Position numbers and translations under genes: made by a program. A DNA stretch of 64,000 bases from Halichoerus grypus. Lineage: Eukaryota; Chordata; Mammalia; Carnivora; Phocidae. The stretch spans positions 155,845,062-155,909,061 of the forward strand of contig NC_135717.1 of NCBI RefSeq assembly GCF_964656455.1, given 5' to 3'. The notes under the pieces were generated by a model. That model did no database searches. It worked only from the letters and a program-made list of their open reading frames with translations, and was not told where the DNA came from. This document shows positions 20,820 through 32,289 of this stretch, one piece after another (position 1 is the stretch's first letter; each line of letters opens with the position of its first letter).

Positions 20820-23800
20820 TACAACAGTTAACAGTATTTGGTTTATTCAAAAAGATAGAGGAGTGATATACTACTATGTTACATGGAAGTATGAAAGACA
20901 TTTTTAAAAGACCCACATCAACATTCTAGAAATGAAAACTGCATTATCTGAGATGAAAAATACACCAAATATGATTAATGGCATAATAGGCATTGCAGAA
21001 GAAAAAGTGGGAGAACTTGAAAACATAGCAATAGAAACAATCCAAAATTAAACACACAGAAAAAGGACTTAAAAAAAGGTAAACAGACTCTTTATTATTT
21101 AAATAAAAAAATTAATTGACTGCTTAACACACAAATAATATCTGGGTGTTATGGGGTTTAGCACATATGTAGAAGGAAAATTTTGATGGCAATAACACAA
21201 AGACTAGCAGTGGAGAAATGCTATATATACTAATGGAGTATATATATATACTAATGGAGTAAGTATACTAATGTAAAGTTCCTGTAATACACATGAAGTA
21301 GTAAATATCACTTGAAAGTAGACTGTAAAGCAATAGGTGACCTCAGTAGCTCTACTCAATTCAAAGCAATTGCATTTGAAGGAAAAAAAAAAAAACTTAT
21401 CACAAAGAAAACTCCAGGTCTAGAGGGTTTTACTAGTGATTTCTACCAAACATTTAAGGAATAAATGCTATCAATACTACATCTCTTCCAGAAACTCTAC
21501 CAGAAAACTGAAGAGGAGAGCATATTTCCAAATCCATTTTATGAGACTAGCATTACTTTGACACCAAACCAGACACATTATAAGAAAAGAAAACCAAAGG
21601 CCATTATCACTGATGAGAGATACAAAAAATTCTTAAGAAAAGTTGAGCACATTGATTCCAACCAGTGGGGCTTATACCAGGATTTTAAGACTGGTTTAAC
21701 ATTAAACAATAAATGCAACTTAGTAACATTATTAATTTATTGAATTATGTAACATTAATTTTTAAGTAGTCAAAAACTCAAGCCATATGACATATCAATT
21801 AATACAGAAAAAGCATTACATAAAATCCCATATCCATTCCTAATAAAAATTTCAAACTAGCAAACTAGGATGAGAAGGGAACTTCCTCAGTCTGGTAAAG
21901 GGCGTCTAATAAAAAACTATAGCTAACACCAAACATTAGAGCGAAAGACCACGTGCTTTCCACGTAAGATCAGAAAGAAGACAAGGATGTCTGCTCTCAC
22001 CATTTCCATTCAACATTGTACTTGAGATTCTAACCAGTGCAAGCAAAAGAAATAAAATGCTTCCAATTTGGAAATAAAGAACAAAATTTCCTTTATTCTC
22101 AGGCAACATGATCATTCTATGGAATCCTATAATCCCTATGGAATCTAAAAAAAAAAAAAAGCTACTAAATCTAATAAGTAAGTTTAGCAAGTTAGGAGAT
22201 CAACACACCAAATCAATTGTATCCCTTTATAATATTACTAATCAGAAATTAAAAATTTAAAAATATACTGTTTTCATGTCAAAACTCTGAAATACTTCGG
22301 GAAAAATCTTAAAAGATGTACAAGGCATATGCAATAAAGACTAGACATATTGCTAAGAGAAAGTAAAAAATACCTACATAAATTAAGAAATAGACTGTAT
22401 TCATGGATTGGAAAACTTAACACATTGACAATTCTTCCCAAGTTGTTCTATAGATTCAGCACAATACTAATAAAGATCCCAGAAGGTCTTTCTAAAAACA
22501 AAAATTAGTAAGTTAATTCTAAAATACATATGAAAGGGCGCCTGGGTGGCTCAGTCCGTTAAGCGTCTGCCTTCGGCTCAGGTCATGATCCCAGGGTCCT
22601 GGGATCGAGCCCCGCATCGGGCTCCCTGCTCGGTGGGAAGCCTGCTTCTCCCTTTCCCACTCCCCCAGCTGTGTTCCCTCTCTCGCTGTCTCTCTCTCTC
22701 TCTGTCAAATAAATAAAATCTTAAAAAAAAAAAAAGCAGAATTTCTCTAAAAAAAATAAAATAAAATAAAATACATATGAAAATGCAAAGGCCAAGAGAT
22801 GCTAAAACAAGTTTGAAAAAGTAGAATAAAATTCTAGAGAACTTTATTTCCTGATTTCAAGCTTATTATAAAGCTACAGAAATCAAGAAATCAAGACAAT
22901 GAGGTATTGGCATAAATATAGTCAAATATATCAATGGAACAGATTAGAGAGTCCAGAAAAAGAGACAAATACATGGTCAATTGTTTTTTGAAAGAAGAGT
23001 TAAAGATAATTCAGTGGAGAAAGGATAATCTTTTCAACAAACAGTTCTGGAAAAATTGGATATGCTTATGTAAAAATTGAACCTAAATCCATTCCTCCCA
23101 CCAAATGCAAAAACTAACTCAAAATGAATTATAGACCTAAATTGAAAACATAAAATTATAAAACTCCCAGAGGAAAGTATAGAAGCAAATCTTTGTGCCC
23201 TTGTATTAGGCAAAGATTTCTTAGATCTGATACCAAAAGCATGATCCAAAAAAGAGAAAAATTGATAAGTAAAATATCATCAAAATTAAGAACTTCTTTT
23301 CATGAGACATTCATAAGAGAATGGAAAGACAAACCATTGACTGGGAAAGAATGTCACAAGTTACATACCTGCCAGAAGGCTTGTATCCACAATACATAAA
23401 GAATACTCAAAACTCAATAATAAGCAACTGAACAACCCAATTTAAAAATGAATCAAAGATTTGAACAGACATTTCACCTACGATGGTATATGGATGAGAA
23501 AGAAGTACATGGAACTATGTTCAACCTAAGCAGTCATTAGGGAAATGCAAAGTAAAACCACAGTGTAATGTCACTGCATACCTATTAAAATGGCTAAAAG
23601 TTAAAAGACTAACCCTACCAAATGTTGGCAAGGATGTGGACCAGACTGTTGATGGAAATCTAAGATAGTATAATCATTTTAGAAAACAGTTTAAGGAGTT
23701 AAACATACACCTACCATATGAGCTAGCTATTCAACTCCTATGTTCTTAGCTGAGGGAAATGAAGGCATATGTTCATATCCAGATTTATGTTCAAATATTT

Positions 23801-24215
23801 ACAGCAGTTTTTTTTTTATAGCAGTGGGATTTGGAAACAACCTGAATGTCCACTAATAGGTGACTAGATAAGCCAAGTGTAGTATATCCAAACATGGAAT
23901 AATAATAAGGAATAAACTATCGATACACATAACAGATTACATGATTCTCAAAGTAATTATGCTAAGTGAAAGAAGCCAGACCAAAAATGACTACATTCTG
24001 CACGATTCCACTTATAACCTAGAATTCTAGAAATTGCAACATAATATATAGTGATAGAAAGCAAATCAATGTCTGCCTGGAAATGAGCTGTGGGGTAGGG
24101 GGAGGGATGAGAGGAAAGGATGACACAGGACCCAAGGAGTTAGGGGTGATGGGTCTGTTATGGTCTTGGTTGTTCTGGTGGTTTATGGGTGTGCACATGA
24201 ACATCTCAGTGTTTA
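20820..24215 (+). mobile_element. Old L1 remnant (ORF1 tail to 3' UTR), carrying a SINE
   Basis: Sense-strand L1 order is visible: ORF1-side words ('gcagaagaaaaagtgggaga', 20990s), the RT region ('gcattactttgacaccaaac', 21551; 'aaggatgtctgctctcacca', 21979), then the C-terminal ORF2 region ('aaacagtttaaggag', 23684) and a 3' UTR ending near 24215. Translatable pieces at 21465-21743 and 23193-23399 are in different frames, so no functional ORF2 exists. Where the RT active-site codons should lie ('aggcaacatgatc', 22101-22113) bases are missing compared with the family, removing the acidic motif. A SINEC interrupts it at 22536. Confidence 0.88.
22536..22767 (+). mobile_element. SINEC with extended, double A-rich tail
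   Basis: Head 'gggcgcctgggtggctcagt', canonical body, CT tract, AAATAAATAAAAT and poly(A) to 22735. Then come 'gcagaatttctct' (22736-22748) and a second tail of A and TAAAA units to 22767, followed by the second copy of the duplication. The direct repeat 'aaaatacatatgaaa' is perfect at 22521-22535 and 22768-22782. The position of the duplication shows that the extra 3' segment was part of the inserted copy. It sits inside the L1 remnant. Confidence 0.95.
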
Positions 24216-24420
24216 AAAAATCTTACTCTCTTTCCCTCAGAATTTTGACATCTTTTTGTCTTCTCTTTAATCATTCAGTAAATCTTCAGAAAACTATCAC
24301 TTTTCGGGAAATCTTCCTTTGCTGCCAGAGGTCTGAGGTTATATTTTTGGCCTTTCTCTTCCCTTCTCATATCTGTTCTTTGTATTTTGCAGCATTTACC
24401 AGATATACTTCATGATTTTT

Positions 24421-24594
24421 TTTAAGATTTTTTTTTTTTATTTGACAGAGAGAGACACAGTGAGAGAAGGAACACAAGCAGGGGGGAGTAGGAGAGGGAG
24501 AAACAGGCTCCGATGTGGGGCTCGATCCCAAGACCCTGGGATCATGACCTGAGCCAAAGGCAGATGCTTAATGACTGAGCCACCCAGGCGCCCC
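24421..24594 (-). mobile_element. SINEC, slightly shortened
   Basis: Antisense copy: T-run and 'aagattttttttttttattt', GA-rich complement, then 'gagccacccaggcgcccc'. A segment in the middle ('ctgctgagcagggagcc' in other copies) is missing between 'gaaacaggctcc' and 'gatgtggggctcg'. The duplication 'atgattttttt' flanks it (from 24412 and from 24595). The 84-codon minus frame here is SINE-derived. Confidence 0.93.
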
Positions 24595-24606
24595 ATGATT
24601 TTTTTT

Positions 24607-25694
24607 TTTTTCACTTTGGGGTCGTGTTCTTTTCTTTTCTGACTTGAATATGACTTTTTCCACTTTTTTTGTGCTGTTGTTGTTTTTGTCAATTTTAATG
24701 AAGTTCAAGAGAGAAAGTAGAGTAAAATGATCGGATACCACATACACCCAAGATCTTTAAATTTTTCTCTGGAAGGTGTATTTGTAAGACACACTTATGT
24801 CTTGAGAAATGGTATGATTCATACAGGACATACTGGGTTGGAATTGGTACTAAAAAATAACTTAGATCTGTCCAGCAGTGTAACTGGAAGACAGCAGAGC
24901 AGCTAAGGCAAAACTGGGTTCACATGTAATTGAAAAGAAAAGAGAAGAAAACAATTGGCATCCTAATATCTTTGAAATCTGGACATTTTTTTTTTTTTGC
25001 CCTGAAGACAAAAGTTCAAGAGAAAAACTTAAACTGTTTTGTTAGTTGGAAATTTAATAAGGATTGCCACTGGCCACAAACTTGGTTTGCAATTGTGAAA
25101 AAGCTGCCATTATTCTGGGTCATGTTAAATAAGTATGGGGCAGAAGAAATCTGACTTTATACTTTTAGCAATCTTCGTCAGACCTTTACAAAAAAGAAGT
25201 ATCTAGTTTCATTCATAATTTTTTACTATGCATCTTCTATCTATCCCAGGCTCTATGCTGGGCATTGATGATACAATGAGGAAAAATTTTATCCCCACAC
25301 TTTGAGGTGCCAAACTCCCCCCTATGATCTGCACTGTGTGAGTCCCAGTCACTAGAAATACCTTGCTCAAAATTTCTCAGGTACGCATTTCTCTGCTTCA
25401 GGGGGTGCTCTGCAAACCAACAGCAGAGTTGCTCAGATGCCCCTAGGAGTGCTGGGACTTAAACCTGTGACCTCGCCTGGGCCTCAGAGCTGTCACCTGA
25501 TTCCAGGAGGGAGACCTGGCAAGCGAATCTCTCTTGCTGACCAGTGTGATATTCCTTACAGGATCAGATGAGTTTCTAGGATGGTGCTGATTTATATTGT
25601 TTATACAGACAGCAATCCTTGGGAATTTGCCTGGGACCCCACCTACCTTCAAGGCAAACCTGGGGAAGGAGCACACTTTCTGTTAGTGAAACAA
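24607..25694. other. Intergenic, no feature recognised
   Basis: About 1.1 kb with no assignable repeat. Overlapping short frames on both strands (24930-25154, 25443-25676, 25581-25763) show no domain or codon bias. Confidence 0.45.
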
Positions 25695-25990
25695 AAAGTT
25701 CAGAGGCTGGGTGCAAGGGAGCGCAATGGGACTGGGGCAAGTAATTTCAATGGTAGAAAATGAAGTGCCTTGTATCCCAAGGAAAGAACATTGGCCTTTA
25801 TTTGAAGCTCAGTGGGAGGGGTTTAAATGGGGAAGTAACCGGATCAAATTAGTGTTACTCAACTCCAAAAAAACTAACAAAGACAATACCTAAATCTGTA
25901 GAGCAAAGAGGAACAAAATGGCCAGAGGAAAGAAGTCAGTCCTTAAAGGAGAGATTAGAGGGATAACTTAAGTTTTATCTTCCCCTATAT
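25695..25990 (+). repeat. Possible family A repeat fragment
   Basis: 'gaagctcagtgggagggg' followed by 'ggggaagtaaccggatcaaa' resembles the part of family A seen after 5775. The match is weak and short. Confidence 0.35.
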
Positions 25991-26230
25991 GACAATCTGG
26001 GGGGAGAAGGACATGGAATTTCTCTATGGCTTTATGAGAGGAAATGAACTTAATTTATATCAGGAGAAAAACTGTCTGAATATTAAAAAGACACTCTCTC
26101 CTAGGAGAGGTAGATATAGGAATAATCTGTTTAACGTGTGGCTGGTCTATCTCTGGAAACCTACAAGAAAGCATATCATCTCCATTGGCTTCTTTCTTCT
26201 CCTTGCCCTAGATATGACAAGATAGAAAAC

Positions 26231-26690
26231 CTGGGGGATTAGAGGAAGCTTTCAGTTTCAAGTGACAGGGATGCATCTCCAACTAGTTCAAATAAGAGGG
26301 AGGAATTTATTGATTTACATAATTAAGAAGTCCAGGAATTGATGTAGCTTTAGGCATGGCTGGATCCAGAGACTCAAAATGTCATCTGGAATCTATTTTA
26401 CTCCATCCCTCCCCTCGGCTTTCTTTTTTGTTGATCATGTTGCCCCACACAGCAGCTTCATATTTATGTCCTACTTCTTTAATAGCCTCAGTGAAATGAT
26501 AATGACCTTTTTCCCAGGTGTCCTAGCAAAATTCTAAAATTGACTCTGATTATCTTGGTTTGAGTCAAGGGCTTACCCATGAACCTATTACTAAGAGTAA
26601 GAAGTCTGAATAGCCTAACTTGTCATTCTTGAGTCATATGCTCAACCTTGGAGCCAGGGAGATTGGGTCAGCCTCACCTAAATTAAGGGC
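26231..26690 (-). mobile_element. Ancient LTR-like repeat, family B, antisense
   Basis: 'cagtttcaagtgacagggat', 'ggaatttattgatttacata' and 'aggcatggctggatccagag' are landmarks of an old mammalian repeat whose sense copy appears at 35690-36215. It is non-coding, and the family name is not asserted. Confidence 0.55.
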
Positions 26691-26780
26691 CTGAGTATGA
26701 TGATGTGCTGGTGATGAGTGATTCCCAAAATGACACTGGAGTTTTTTTAGTACATGCTGGACAGGCAGGACAAACAACAA

Positions 26781-26815
26781 CAACACCCCCCCCACCCCAC
26801 ACCCCACCCCGCACA
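26781..26815 (-). other. Candidate G-quadruplex-forming tract (minus strand)
   Basis: The + strand carries four or more C-runs of four to nine bases within 35 bases, for example 'caccccacaccccacccc'. The minus strand therefore has closely spaced G-runs with loops of one to three bases, fitting a G-quadruplex. The role, if any, is unknown. Confidence 0.6.
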
Positions 26816-28235
26816 GATGTTCTGCCTTTTAAAGTCTCTTTCAAGCCTATTTTTATTGAGTTTGATATCTTAAGATGAACCTGGCCAAGAACATTTCTAG
26901 ATTGACTAAATTTTACTCTGTGATTATTTATGCTTTTTCTCTCATGCTCCAAAAACTTGTTTTGTTTCCATCCTGCACACTTTACTATGAAACTAACTTC
27001 TTGGCTATGGGTCACCCAATAAAATGCGTTCCTGTATATGTTCTGGACTGGAAACACCTCTTGGCAAGAAAATAATGGAACTAGCTGCCGTCATCATAAG
27101 GGAGAAGAGCCATGTGTAGCTTATGTATGAAATAAAAGATCCAGTGTACAACTCTTAAACAACAGATTGTCCCCAGCAGTGGTGAGCCATGGGCAGTGAT
27201 GAAGAAAGCCTTCTCAGGCCGCCCCCTGTACCTTAGTTGTGTTCTGAACTGAGCAGAGTACAGCTGAGAGTCACCGAGGCACGGTGCCCAGTTAATCCTT
27301 AGTGCTCATGCCAAGACTGCCAACAAAGGGTCCCATTGTCATGGCACAGTGGGGCTATGGGCACCAGTATGCTAGGAACTGGATAAAGACCACCAACTCA
27401 TTGACTAAATGCTGCCTCCCACTCCCTTCCCCCAATGGAAATCAATGTTTGGCACTTGGCATTCATGAACAGTCTGATAATACCATTCTCGATGTGCACA
27501 TGCTTGTGAGAAAAAAGAAATGGATACGCTAAGAGCAGACTTCGCTTTCCAGCCTCGGAGGGGTTGCACACATCATTGAGAAACATTTATTTAACAAAAT
27601 TATGGGTGAGCCTGTCTGCCCTTTTAATTGTATGCTGGGTTTGGTGATGATGTGTCTGATTTTCCTCGTGCATTAAAAAAATAAAAGAAGTAGAAAGAAA
27701 AAGGACAGGAATCAAGACACCCTGAAATTTCCTTTAAAATTCGCAGTCTCAGCCCTGTCATGCTGGCTGTTTCTCTTTATTCCTTGCTAAATGATCTCAC
27801 TTTCAGGGTTGGAGGTTATTCTCTTGAACCCTTTCAGACAGTTTTCTGTTATTACTTTAATTCTCTGTAAGCTGTTGGCAATTGCTATCAAATTGCTTCA
27901 TGGATCAATTCTTCCCTCATAGCCCATTAAATTTTGCTTTTTTTGTCCCGAGTAAGAAGTCACAAACACATTTGGTTACAAATGGCCAGTGGGCCATAAG
28001 CCCTTTACTATGGTTTAGAACTTACTGCACCAGACTCACATTCAGATTCCTGAATGCCCCATATTTATGGTGCTTTTCCATATTCAGTACCATATCCTGT
28101 TATTATGGAAAGGTCTGTTGGGATTTAGTGTTATTTGCTTGAATATGTAATCGGGAAGGGGTGTAAGTACACAGGACGTACTTATGTTGATTAAATCGCA
28201 GTAGTCTTACGGATTGCAAAAAGGGCCACAAATTA
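26816..28235. other. Repeat-poor intergenic DNA
   Basis: About 1.4 kb without a recognised transposon. The frames at 26875-27075, 27302-27532, 27398-27586 and 27882-28142 are short and domain-free. The 27600-28200 part, with 'cctcgtgcattaaaaaaata' and few repeats, could be conserved non-coding DNA, which a single sequence cannot show. Confidence 0.4.
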
Positions 28236-28239
28236 GTTT

Positions 28240-28685
28240 TCCTTCTTTATCCAGGCCACTTGGCAATATGAACTTTGCAGCTCACTTCACCAAGAAGTGG
28301 GTCTCTTTCTTTACATCTTAAGTGTGAACTGGCCCTGTGACTTGCTTTGATCAACAGCATGTGGTAGAAATCCTGGGGTGCCAGTCCCGAGCCTGGGCTT
28401 CAAGAGCTGTGCCTGCTTCTACTCGCTTTCTCTGAAGCCTGCTTCCCCCAGGTGAGCAAGCCCGGACTAGCTTCTGGAAGATGAGAAGACTTGGAGGAGA
28501 GACACTGTGCCCTGGCTTATAATAAGCGGGTCCCCAGCTGACCTGGCAGCTGATTCCCAGACACAGCTAAGTCCAGGCCAAATGACTGACCACAGAGCTA
28601 AAGAAATGGTTATCATTTTAAAACATTGAATTTTTAGGGTGGTTTATGATGCCACAAATATTAATTGATTAAAACCCCATCTTAT
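28240..28685 (+). mobile_element. MaLR-type LTR (MLT1-like)
   Basis: 'aagtgtgaactggccctgtg', 'tcaacagcatgtggtagaaa', 'cttggaggagagacactgtg' and the 3' end 'tttttagggtggtttatgat' with 'gccacaaatattaattgat' follow an MLT1-like LTR in sense order. It is a solo LTR; no internal region is seen. Confidence 0.65.
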
Positions 28686-28834
28686 TGGTTCTGGTAGTTC
28701 TTGACATTCTTCTAGCTTCTGCCCCACAGTAAGAAATCCTTTCTGTATGCCTAGCTAGGATATTAATGAAGATAAGGATTTAGGACTGAACATTTATGTC
28801 TGCAATGGTATCAGTCGTCTGTTAAAAGACTATG

Positions 28835-29110
28835 AACAGCTCCTTATTGCCTTCCAAATAATACTCAAGCTTCTCACCCCAACATTCAAGGCCCTTCACA
28901 ATATGGATTTAGCCTACCCTGTCAGCTTTATATCCATTTTCTTTCACTGAAAAACACGGTTTTCTGGACTCTGTGGATTAGTCTATTTTTCTCAAATTGC
29001 AATGCTTTCCCCCCCTCCTCACCTTTCCTCTTACCCTATTTCACTACTTGGAATGCTTTTTGCCTCATCTCTGTGTGATAAAATCCTACATATCTGTTAA
29101 AGTGCATTTT
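28835..29110 (+). mobile_element. L2 LINE fragment, left part
   Basis: 'aaggcccttcacaatatgga' and 'tttagcctaccctgtcagct' are strong L2 landmarks, followed by 'ttggaatgctttttgcctca' and 'tctgttaaagtgcatttt'. The L2 stops at 29110 in the middle of a conserved stretch and resumes at 30189, so it was interrupted by a later insertion. Confidence 0.8.
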
Positions 29111-30188
29111 TCCCCCCCGAGGGTCAGTAAATAACGTATTTATTTGTTTTCCTTTTAAAATCTATACTCCAAGTATACATCATTCAACTCCTTGCATAAT
29201 CATGAAGTTTTCCTTAAGTGTAGCCATCACTGAATTACAGCGTTTCTTCAATTTCATCAAGGAGACCCAGTATGGGAGATTTCTTCCTCAACACAGACAT
29301 CCTTGGGAGCTAGAAGTTCAGCGGGTACAGAGTGTCACTGCACGCAGGTACCAGTCGGCCAGCCTGTCAGTTCTCAGATTAAGTTTTGGCAGCTGCTGCG
29401 CACTGGGCGCCCGGGGAGGCCCGGAGCGCTGGGGGGCTGCCCGTGCGAAGGCCCTGCCCACACAGGGTGTCTGAGCATGCAGGGACAGTGAAGGGCACGA
29501 GGCTTTGGAGCACGCCTGGCGGTCCAAGGACCTGCTAATTCTGGTGGGAGTAGGTACCAGAGGGCTGCAAAGTTAGCGGGCAGGTCGACATGCACCTGGG
29601 GCAGGGCAGCGCTCTTGGGACCGGGAGGAGTGACGGGCGGCACATTTGTGCGAGGGACCTGTGCACCCGGTGAAGTGCGCTCCATACCCTGATGCTCCCC
29701 AGGCGAAGACGCAGGCGAAGGCGTGTTACGGGTGCTGGTACCGCAAAGGTGTCCCAGTTCTGTCCATCCTGCTGCTGGGGCTGTCCTAAAACCGAGCCCC
29801 CTACTCCTTCCATGGGCGTCCTACTTTCTGTTCTTTGAAGTCCTGAGCCTCTGCAGCAAACAAGACTCCCAGGTGTTTCTCATTGAGGATCCCTTGATCA
29901 GCAAGCTGAAACCAGCCCTTGTAAGGCTTCCAGATTCCGATAGCTCTGCCAGTAATGAAGGCTCCCAGGTGTATCTTAGTGAAGGCTCTTCCTGCAGACC
30001 CAAAAGTCTTTGCCAAGCAGTCCAGACTCCTCCACCTGCACCTTTTTTAGACAGGCTACACCATGTGTTCCTGGCCTTCTCCAGAATTCCAGGTTCCCCC
30101 GTGCCGATTTTGGCTGGCTCCCCAGTCCGGAGGGCAGACTCTGACCTGGCAGGGCAAATCCAAGTCTTCCGGGTATTCCCCTGTTAGA
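29111..30188. other. GC-rich 1.08-kb insert of unknown origin inside an L2
   Basis: It separates two halves of one L2. The flanks 'gtgcatttt' (29102-29110) and 'gtccatttt' (30189-30197) look like a 9-bp target duplication with one mismatch. The centre is GC- and CpG-rich, unlike neighbouring DNA. On the minus strand an AATAAA signal lies near the 29.14-kb end, which could mark a 3' end. Overlapping open frames occur on both strands: + 29723-30187, 154 codons; minus 29801-30016, 29976-30233, 29535-29813 and 29374-29685. A 15-base word similar to 'ctcccaggtgtttct' occurs twice (29869 and 29963). I recognise no protein or repeat family. It could be a decayed retrocopy, an LTR fragment or another mobile sequence. 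Confidence 0.5.
29380..29760. promoter_or_regulatory. Small CpG-rich cluster
   Basis: CpGs are dense here (for example in 'gctgctgcgcactgggcgcc', 'cccggagcgctgg' and 'gtgacgggcggcac') in an otherwise CpG-poor window. It may reach the usual CpG-island size and density, but I did not compute the ratio. As it lies inside the insert it probably arrived with it. A promoter role is unproven; there is no obvious downstream gene. Confidence 0.4.
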
Positions 30189-30260
30189 GTCCATTTTGAA
30201 TGTTACCTCTTTCATGATGCTTTTCCAAAACATCCTGATTAGAAGGGATGATTTCGTCCT
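30189..30260 (+). mobile_element. L2 LINE fragment, right part
   Basis: 'ttgaatgttacctctttcat' and 'gatgcttttccaaaacatcc' continue the L2 that breaks off at 29110. The order and strand are the same. Confidence 0.6.
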
Positions 30261-30389
30261 TCCTTGGAATGCTGAATGGCCCTGGCTTCCAGCCTTCAGG
30301 AGTCACCAGAGGGTCTTGGGTTCTCATTGCTTTGTCCCCTGTGATGCCCTGGTATAGGACATCACCTCTGCCATTGTCATCATAGAATC

Positions 30390-30582
30390 TACTTGCTGCA
30401 TGCTCATCATAGGCCAGACCATCACAAATTAGCTCATTTCATCCCCTTAATTACCCTATTTGGTAAATGTTATAACTTGCAATTCATAGGTGATAACAAG
30501 TGAGGCTCAATAACCTAAGTCATTGGTCTAAGGTCCTGTAACTCCCGGGTAGCAGGTATAGCATTAAACGTGGGCTTTCGCT
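30390..30582 (-). mobile_element. MIR SINE
   Basis: Antisense layout: 'agctcatttcatccccttaa', 'aattcataggtgataacaag', 'tgaggctcaataacctaagt' and 'ggtagcaggtatagcattaa'. Confidence 0.7.
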
Positions 30583-32289
30583 ATGTCCCTTTGGTCTCCT
30601 TCACAACTCCTTGTGTAGGGACACACAGCAGTTGCCAAAACAATGTCTTAGAGCATGGTGAGAGCTTTGGCCATACTTATTGGCCCAAGGGAACCTTGGT
30701 ACTGAGTTAGGGAATCAAATGAAGAGAAGATAATTGCTTAGAAGACTCAGTGGGGTAGCCGGTTAGAAATACTGGGCTATATCAGGACTTGTTTCTTCAA
30801 TTTCCTTTGCCCAATCTAGAATGTTCTGAAATATTTTATGAGCTATTAATGCCAGACAGTGGCTCACCACTATAAAAGGTTGATAAGCTTCTTGCTGTTT
30901 GCTGCTAATTGGAAACTAATAACGTTCCCCCCACCCTTCTAGTCATAATGAATTCCTATTTGTGTAGCCTAGCTTGTCTGTAAGATTGACTCTGTGACAT
31001 CCAAGAGGTTGGCCCTGATTGATCAGATTTCAATATGGCGGCTTCCCTTCCACCCCAGTACTACAGAGCAAGTTGGCAGCAGAGATCGGGAAGTAAGAGG
31101 GGGAAAGCTTGGCTTTGCCACTTGGGAGGTGCAGGCAAGCCTTTCTCCTTCTACCTGAACTTTTACCAGGGCCTGGTTTGTTTGTCTGGAAAGCTATGGA
31201 TTATTCTCTCACACATATCAGGAAAGTGGGAAAATTGCCCATACTTGTGAGTGATTTCCTATTCAAAAGAGAGGAACTCAAAAGACATTACGTTCTGGTG
31301 TTATGGAAAGGAGTTCTTAATGACAGAGCATCTGGATTCTGGTTTTGAATGGCAGGAAAGATGAAGCCAGTTTCACAGTCCCATGGCACATGAGTCCACA
31401 GTCTCGGGTTCAGTGACCCTGCTGTTAATCTTTAGTTCAGTTAGGAGGTGTTGTCTGCTTGACAAGCTGAGCTCACATCTGCGGTCTTGCACTGGGAGGA
31501 ATTTGTCCTTGAACCTGGGTTCTAGAGGACACAGGCTTCCTCACTAAACCTGTGTCCCACTGAGGAGTGTCCTGGGCACTCTCTCCGACATCCTCCCCAC
31601 TGACCAGAACCTTGAGTGTGGCGCCTCAGAACACAGTGCACGGGCCTTGCGGGCCACAGCTGGATGCCGGTTCACCTAAAGAAATAGCTACCTGCTGAGG
31701 AAGGCTCTGGGTTGTACGTAGATTTTGTTATCACCCAAGCACAGTACCTAATTCAGGAAATGGTGATCCCTGCCAAGTTCCCTCCCTGGCTTCTTGGAAG
31801 TTGCCACCCCAGTGGGGCTGCAGCTGGTTGATGCCAAACATGCCCGCGGTTCAATTTGCTACAACAAATATCTGTAGGCCTTCCGAAGACCTGGCGGTGT
31901 GCTAGGCCCAGAGGGGGATTAGACTTGATTTCCATTCTCCAAAATATCTTCAAGGATATGATATAAATATACGACATCAGAGAGAGAAAAAATCCCCAAA
32001 CAGAGCTTGTCGTACAACCTGCTTCTCATTGTGTTTCCCACGCTTTTACTCCATCAGGTTTCATTTGCTTCCTCTCTCGTGATGCCATGTTCTCATTTTC
32101 AGTTCTCAGCAGAGACAATAGCTAAGCCATGTTTCTTTAGCATCTTCTTGCATCTGTGCTGCACTCTGAACTAATAACCTATCATCTGAGAAAAGCTGTT
32201 ACTGGAGCTTCAGGATTGGACACTGGCTGTGCCTTCACCTAATAGGTGCACAGGAAATACTGAGTGCAAGAATTATTTAATAGAACAAG
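30583..32289. other. Intergenic, no gene
   Basis: About 1.7 kb with no assignable element. Frames at 31035-31348 (two overlapping) and 31753-31977 are unsupported. 'caacaaatatctgtaggcct' near 31863 recalls an L2/MIR tail but is too short to call. Confidence 0.45.

Noticed and set aside
23034..23249. 71-codon minus frame in the L1 at 20820-24215
   Set aside because: It is antisense to the L1 ORF2 remnant.
29801..30016. Protein-like 71-codon minus frame in the GC-rich insert
   Set aside because: Its sequence looks more protein-like than most, but the frame is open upstream for only about ten more codons, starts with TTG, and matches no family that I recognise. A retrocopy is possible but unproven.
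29723..30187. 154-codon + strand frame in the GC-rich insert
   Set aside because: GC-rich DNA has few stops, and frames are open on both strands here. No family resemblance was seen. It is kept only as part of the insert finding.
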